A stretch of DNA of 17,669 bases. It comes from JAVKBW01 sp964352715 (lineage in GTDB: Bacteria > Pseudomonadota > Alphaproteobacteria > UBA8366 > Aestuariispiraceae). The stretch covers positions 1-17,669 of the forward strand of contig CAYGSU010000077.1 of NCBI GenBank assembly GCA_964352715.1, in the 5' to 3' direction. Positions within the stretch are counted from its first letter, which is position 1. The number at the start of each line of letters is the position of its first letter. The notes under the pieces were generated by a model that was given only the letters and a program-made list of their open reading frames with translations, did not search any database and had not been told where the DNA came from. The position numbers and the translations under genes are program-made. Positions 14,323 to 17,669 of this stretch are shown one piece after another.

Positions 14323-15456
14323 TTACAACTCCATTGCCTCGGCATACAGTTTCTGAAAGTGGTGCACGCCGTGTTCGCCGATTGCCGGATTACTTTTCGA
14401 GGTTACAAAACGCCCCTGCCCGTAACCGCGTGATTTCAAGCCCTTTTGCACGGATTCGCAGATCGTCTCGTCTTCCGGCCACAGCACGTTCCAGCGGTAA
14501 TCGAGGCATTCGTCATCGACGTTTTCATCCGGCCGCGTCAGCAGCGTGCCAAAGGTCTTCGTCTGTTCGGCTTCCGCCGGGAAGAAATGAAACGACGTCA
14601 GCGCCTCGATCCCGGGCATGATGCTGAACGCAGACCCAGGCCAGAGAAACCAGAACATGGCGACCTGGCACGGCGCGTCCGGGTCGACCTCGTAGGCCGC
14701 ATTGTCCGTCTTGCCAAGCTGGCCGGTGCTTTTGATCCAGTTACCCTGCGGCGCGACCGTGTAGCTCTGCATGTCCACCATATCGACAAAGGCCGGATGG
14801 GTCGGGTTGCAATGGTAACATTCAAGGCAGTTCTCGGCGAGAACCTTCCAGTTGGCATGCAGCACGGCCCCGCCCCAGTCGCCCATATCCGCCGCCGTGT
14901 TGACATGCATTTCGTCGATCCATGTAACGTGTTTGCGCAGATCCTCTTCCAGCCCGACATAGGTATCCGCGAAACTCTTTGCATTCGGATCGAGATTGAC
15001 GAAACAGAAGCCGAAAACTTCCTCCACCCGCACCGGTGTCAGACAGAAATCCTCCGGGTTGAAATCAGGCACTTCCCCGGTTTCACGGGCGGCCCGCAAG
15101 CTGCCATCGAAGCCATAGCTCCAGGCGTGATACGGGCAGACGATCGCGGCGCGGACATTGCCCCGTCCTTGCAGCAATTCATGCGCCCGGTGCTGGCAGA
15201 CATTGTAAAACCCGCGCGCCTGGCCGTCGCGGCCCCGTATCAGGAAGATCGACTCACCGGCAATTGTGCCGCAGAAATAGTCGCCCTTGCCGGCAATTTC
15301 GGTGCCGTGGCAGAACAGATTCCAGCTTCGTGCGAATATCTTCTCGTTTTCCGCTTCAAATACTTCTGGCGAGTAATAATGATAACCCGGCAGAGTCGGT
15401 GATCGCTGCGGATCCTGTTCGAGTTTCCGAACGGAAAAATCTTCCAGACGCGCCAT
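14323..15456 (-). CDS. Rieske oxygenase alpha subunit, carnitine-oxygenase-like
   Basis: A complete 377-residue Rieske non-haem iron oxygenase. Cluster ligands are C87-x-H89 (VCQHRAHEL) and C107-x2-H110 (CPYHAWSY). The mononuclear iron site is ENCLECYHCNPTHP with H215 and H220, and D329 in WPEDETICESVQKGL. The residue bridging the two centres is Glu (E212) where classical ring-hydroxylating enzymes have Asp; carnitine oxygenase CntA has a Glu at this place. This, with the ECYHC motif, favours the quaternary-amine or N-demethylating group (carnitine, glycine betaine, choline-like substrates), though the substrate is not proven. ATG at 15456 is supported by GGGAGG 5 nt upstream; an ATG at 15498 in frame lacks one. 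It needs a reductase, which is not in the window. Confidence 0.93.
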   Translation of the reverse strand: MARLEDFSVRKLEQDPQRSPTLPGYHYYSPEVFEAENEKIFARSWNLFCHGTEIAGKGDYFCGTIAGESIFLIRGRDGQARGFYNVCQHRAHELLQGRGNVRAAIVCPYHAWSYGFDGSLRAARETGEVPDFNPEDFCLTPVRVEEVFGFCFVNLDPNAKSFADTYVGLEEDLRKHVTWIDEMHVNTAADMGDWGGAVLHANWKVLAENCLECYHCNPTHPAFVDMVDMQSYTVAPQGNWIKSTGQLGKTDNAAYEVDPDAPCQVAMFWFLWPGSAFSIMPGIEALTSFHFFPAEAEQTKTFGTLLTRPDENVDDECLDYRWNVLWPEDETICESVQKGLKSRGYGQGRFVTSKSNPAIGEHGVHHFQKLYAEAMEL

Positions 15457-15461
15457 ATCAA

Positions 15462-15467
15462 CCTCCC
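15462..15467 (-). promoter_or_regulatory. Ribosome-binding site for the complete Rieske gene
   Basis: GGGAGG on the minus strand lies 5 nt before the ATG at 15456. It is the strongest Shine-Dalgarno match in the window and rules out the longer frame starting at 15498. The 118-bp spacer 15457-15574 also holds a short dyad CATGC-AA-GCATG (15492-15503); I see no convincing promoter there. Confidence 0.75.
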
Positions 15468-15574
15468 GGTAAAAAAGTAAGGAATACAACGCATGCAAGC
15501 ATGGTTGACCGGCAAGCTAGCCCGTCCAAACCGGTGACGCCATCCGTAAAAACTCACCCGCAGATGAGAAAATG

Positions 15575-16215
15575 TTATGCCGCCAGCGGCTTGACCGTGC
15601 TCAACCCGTCAACGTCGCGCGCGGAAACGCAGTAGCTGACCAGGGTGCGTGGTTGCTCATATGGCCACGGCGTGCCGCGATGCAGGATGGCGCGTTCATC
15701 CCAGACCAGCACATCGCCCGGGGTCCATTGATGGCTGTAAATGTGCTCAGGCTGTGTGACAGCGTCAGTCAGCTCATCGATCANNNNNNNNNNNNNNNNN
15801 NNNNNNNNNNNNNNNNNNNNNNNNNNNNNNNNNNNNNNNNNNNNNNNNNNNNNNNNNNNNNNNNNNNNNNNNNNNNNNNNNNNGTGCTGTCCGTATGCCA
15901 CAGCATATTCGATTTCAGGTTCAGCAGCTTCTGGTCTTTCGGGTCCAGCAGCTTGCCGTCTTCCTCGACATTGCTGACCGGCGAGATTTTCGGCGGGCCG
16001 TCCATCCGGATATTGGAGCGGTCTTCCAGCGGTCCGAACAGTTTCGAGAATTCTGTATGTTCGTCATCGTTCAGATGCTGGCCGCGAAACAGCACCAGCG
16101 AATGGCGCTCGAACAGGTCTCGGATTTCAGGATACAGATGATCCGGCGTCGCCTGACGCAGGTTGACGTCTTCCACTTCGACACCGAATAACGGGTGAAC
16201 AGGTTTGGTTTTCAT
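15575..16215 (-). CDS. TauD/TfdA-family Fe(II)/2-oxoglutarate dioxygenase (interrupted by assembly gap)
   Basis: A non-haem iron enzyme that couples 2-oxoglutarate decarboxylation to substrate oxidation. The N-terminal 110 residues include GVEVEDVNLRQATPDHLYPE, HSLVLFRGQHLNDDEHTEFS and the iron motif H107-x-D109 in LWHTDS (next residue Thr). After the gap, 68 residues resume in QPEHIYSHQWTPGDVLVWDE, with the third iron ligand in ILHRGTPW and the 2-oxoglutarate-binding Arg in YEQPRTLVSY. Together 178 residues are visible of a usual ~280, so about 100 residues are missing. The 100 N do not keep the two parts in one frame, as expected for a placeholder. ATG at 16215 is favoured by GGAG 6 nt upstream; the frame is open to 16236. 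It is the first gene of the minus-strand oxidative cluster. The substrate is unknown; taurine itself is only one possibility. Confidence 0.9.
15784..15883. other. Assembly gap (100 N) inside the TauD-family gene
   Basis: Exactly 100 N. The left and right pieces belong to one dioxygenase. The upstream piece ends with two bases of a Thr codon (AC-) and the downstream piece begins with two bases (-TG), so the true missing length should leave remainder 2 when divided by 3; 100 leaves remainder 1. Confidence 0.95.
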
Positions 16216-16277
16216 CTGATACTCCGCATACGTCACGTAAAAGGATTGGGCTGCCGCAAACTGAACACCACTTTATC

Positions 16278-16289
16278 CTTCAAGTGAAG
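16278..16289. promoter_or_regulatory. Short dyad in the dioxygenase/trmFO divergent region
   Basis: CTTCA-AG-TGAAG is a 5-bp inverted repeat lying 62 bp upstream of the dioxygenase start and 73 bp upstream of the trmFO start. It could be an operator for the oxidative cluster; short dyads also occur by chance. Confidence 0.25.
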
Positions 16290-16305
16290 TCTCATTTTTT
16301 CGAAT

Positions 16306-16334
16306 TTGACAAGCACCGGCTGGATAGCGACAAC
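16306..16334 (+). promoter_or_regulatory. Candidate promoter of trmFO
   Basis: TTGACA (16306-16311) is a perfect -35 hexamer; with 17-bp spacing the -10 position reads GACAAC (3/6 match). Transcription would start near 16341, leaving a leader of about 22 nt that includes the ribosome-binding site. The weak -10 keeps the confidence low. Confidence 0.35.
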
Positions 16335-16347
16335 CGGACAATCTGTT

Positions 16348-16353
16348 GAGGAG
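16348..16353 (+). promoter_or_regulatory. Ribosome-binding site of trmFO
   Basis: GAGGAG lies 9 nt before the GTG at 16363. It supports this non-ATG start, directly ahead of the FAD-binding motif. Confidence 0.65.
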
Positions 16354-16362
16354 TAGACACAG

Positions 16363-17669
16363 GTGAAACCGGATATTCATATCATCGGCGGCGGCCTGGC
16401 CGGGTCGGAAGCGGCATGGCAGGCGGCAGAGGCTGGTCTTCGCGTCGCCATCCATGAAATGCGGCCGGTGCGCAGCACCGACGCGCACCATACGGATGGC
16501 CTGTCGGAGCTCGTCTGTTCCAACTCCTTCCGTTCCGATGACGACGAATACAACGCCGTCGGGCTGCTGCATCATGAAATGCGGCGCTGCAGGTCGCTGA
16601 TCCTGCGGGCCGGCGATGAAGCAAAGGTGCCTGCCGGCGGCGCATTGGCCGTTGACCGCGACCGGTTCAGCGCCATCGTCACCGAAACCCTGCACAACCA
16701 TCCGCTGGTCGAGATCCATCGCGGCGAAGTCGACGGCATTCCGCCGGAAGACTGGGCGAATGTCATCGTTGCGACCGGGCCGCTCACTTCGCCAGCCCTT
16801 TCCGATGCCATCAAATCGCTGACCGATCAGGAAGAACTGGCGTTTTTCGACGCCATCGCGCCGATCATTCATTTCGACAGCATCGATCTGTCGAAGGCCT
16901 GGTACCAGTCGCGCTACGACAAGGGCGACGGCAAGGATTACATCAACTGCGCGATGGACCGGGACCAGTATTTCGCCTTCATTCAGGCGCTGCTGGACGC
17001 AGAGAAGACCGAATTCAAGGACTGGGAAAAGGACACGCCGTATTTCGAGGGCTGCCTGCCGATCGAGGTGATGGCGGAACGCGGCGTCGAAACCCTGCGC
17101 TGGGGGCCGCTGAAACCGGTCGGCCTGACCAACCCGCATACGGACGAAAAACCCTATGCGGTGATCCAGCTTCGGCAGGACAACGCGCTCGGCACTTTGT
17201 GGAACATGGTCGGCTTCCAGACCAAGATGAAATACGGTGCCCAGGTCGAAGTTTTGCGCACCATTCCCGGTCTGGAGAATGCCGAATTCGCGCGGCTCGG
17301 CGGCATTCACCGCAACACCTTCCTGAATTCGCCGCGCCTGCTGGATGCCCGGCTACGTCTGAAAGCAATGCCGCGGCTGCGGTTCGCCGGCCAGATCACC
17401 GGCGTCGAGGGTTACATCGAAAGCGCCGCCATCGGTCTGCTGGCCGGCAGGATGGCCGCCGCCGACGCCAACAGCGAAGAATTCGCCGCGCCGCCCGAAA
17501 CCACCGCGCTTGGCGCATTGCTTTCGCATATCACCGGTGGCGCCGATGCAGAGACCTTCCAGCCGATGAACGTGAATTTCGGCCTGTTTCCGCCGCCGGA
17601 ACCGCCACCGGGCAAGAAGAAGATCAAGGGCCGCGACCGCAAGCTGGCGATGACCGTTCGCGCCAAGGC
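16363..17669 (+). CDS. trmFO: TrmFO, folate/FAD-dependent tRNA (uracil-54-C5)-methyltransferase (3' truncated by window end)
   Basis: The visible 435 codons encode the enzyme that makes ribothymidine at position 54 of tRNA using methylenetetrahydrofolate and FADH2. The FAD motif is IIGGGLAGSEAAWQAAEAG at residues 7-25. The two cysteines of the family are present: C52 in ELVCSNSFRSD and C231 in FEGCLPIEVMAERG. Other conserved blocks are RWGPLKPVGLTNPH, LWNMVGFQTKMKYG, GGIHRNTFLNSP and AGQITGVEGYIESAAIGLLAG, and the C-terminal LFPPPE region is also present. Only a few dozen residues are likely missing. The GTG start has GAGGAG 9 nt upstream, and the family's N terminus begins right there. No stop codon occurs before the window ends. 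It is a housekeeping gene, divergent from the oxidative cluster. Confidence 0.97.
   Translation, partial: MKPDIHIIGGGLAGSEAAWQAAEAGLRVAIHEMRPVRSTDAHHTDGLSELVCSNSFRSDDDEYNAVGLLHHEMRRCRSLILRAGDEAKVPAGGALAVDRDRFSAIVTETLHNHPLVEIHRGEVDGIPPEDWANVIVATGPLTSPALSDAIKSLTDQEELAFFDAIAPIIHFDSIDLSKAWYQSRYDKGDGKDYINCAMDRDQYFAFIQALLDAEKTEFKDWEKDTPYFEGCLPIEVMAERGVETLRWGPLKPVGLTNPHTDEKPYAVIQLRQDNALGTLWNMVGFQTKMKYGAQVEVLRTIPGLENAEFARLGGIHRNTFLNSPRLLDARLRLKAMPRLRFAGQITGVEGYIESAAIGLLAGRMAAADANSEEFAAPPETTALGALLSHITGGADAETFQPMNVNFGLFPPPEPPPGKKKIKGRDRKLAMTVRAK

Noticed and set aside
12962..14356. 464-codon plus-strand frame opposite the triple RidA gene
   Set aside because: It is rich in His/Arg/Gln, typical of an antisense shadow; the minus strand has three clear RidA domains.
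14446..15402. 318-codon plus-strand frame opposite the complete Rieske gene
   Set aside because: Antisense shadow; all Rieske and iron ligands are on the minus strand.
15575..16215. Dioxygenase as a frameshifted pseudogene
   Set aside because: The frame change lies exactly at the 100-N placeholder and both pieces carry intact catalytic motifs, so an assembly gap explains it.
16222..16330. Promoter for the dioxygenase-led minus-strand cluster
   Set aside because: TTGTCA and TTGAAG occur on the minus strand, but neither has a recognisable -10 hexamer at 16-18 bp spacing.
16273..17310. 345-codon minus-strand frame opposite trmFO
   Set aside because: Antisense shadow of a highly conserved housekeeping gene.
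1..17669. tRNA or rRNA genes, CRISPR arrays, insertion sequences, integrases or attachment sites
   Set aside because: I looked for these on both strands and saw no regularly spaced repeats, transposase motifs or tRNA-like cloverleaf sequences.

Overview
The window looks like a chromosomal segment of an alphaproteobacterium, perhaps a marine or Rhodospirillales-like lineage. The reasons are high GC with an NNC/NNG codon preference, tightly packed operons with AUG/GUG starts, TrmFO, the alphaproteobacterial style of polyamine synthesis, and the three-gene N-acetylglutaminylglutamine amide (NAGGN) osmolyte operon. The taxonomic call is an inference. The assembly is a draft scaffold: there are two runs of exactly 100 N (12395-12494 and 15784-15883), a common placeholder for a gap of unknown length.

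Layout. Positions 1-3368 (+) hold the 3' two thirds of uvrA, a small cupin protein and an EamA-type transporter, tightly spaced. Positions 3374-5792 (-) hold a two-gene polyamine operon: a carboxy(nor)spermidine dehydrogenase, then an nspC-type decarboxylase overlapping it by 8 bp. A divergent control region (5793-6088) leads into the NAGGN operon (6089-10877, +). That operon encodes a class II amidotransferase/asparagine-synthetase-like protein (asnO), a GNAT/ATP-grasp fusion dipeptide synthetase (ngg) and an M42-family metallohydrolase. A YbaK-type aminoacyl-tRNA deacylase (10897-11379, -) converges on it.

An AT-rich stretch with short repeats (11380-11574) precedes a secreted choice-of-anchor A surface protein (11575 onward, +), whose 3' end is lost in the first gap. 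Beyond the gap lies a minus-strand oxidative cluster, transcribed from 16215 down to the gap: an Fe(II)/2-oxoglutarate dioxygenase of the TauD/TfdA family (itself interrupted by the second gap), a complete Rieske oxygenase alpha subunit, a protein made of three RidA domains in one chain, and a second Rieske oxygenase alpha subunit that runs into the first gap. Divergently from 16363 (+) the window ends inside trmFO.

How the genes work together. The polyamine pair and the NAGGN trio are both small-molecule synthesis units; NAGGN is an osmoprotectant. The oxidative cluster is the least explained part. Two Rieske monooxygenase/dioxygenase-like subunits and a 2-oxoglutarate dioxygenase could oxidise (for example N-demethylate or hydroxylate) a small nitrogen-containing substrate. 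The triple-RidA protein could handle an enamine/imine or a related intermediate. The complete Rieske protein has Glu where classical enzymes have the bridging Asp, as reported for the carnitine oxygenase CntA, which hints at a quaternary-amine-type substrate. No Rieske reductase or ferredoxin is visible in the window. The single-chain triple RidA protein is the most unusual object here, because ordinary RidA proteins are homotrimers of single domains.
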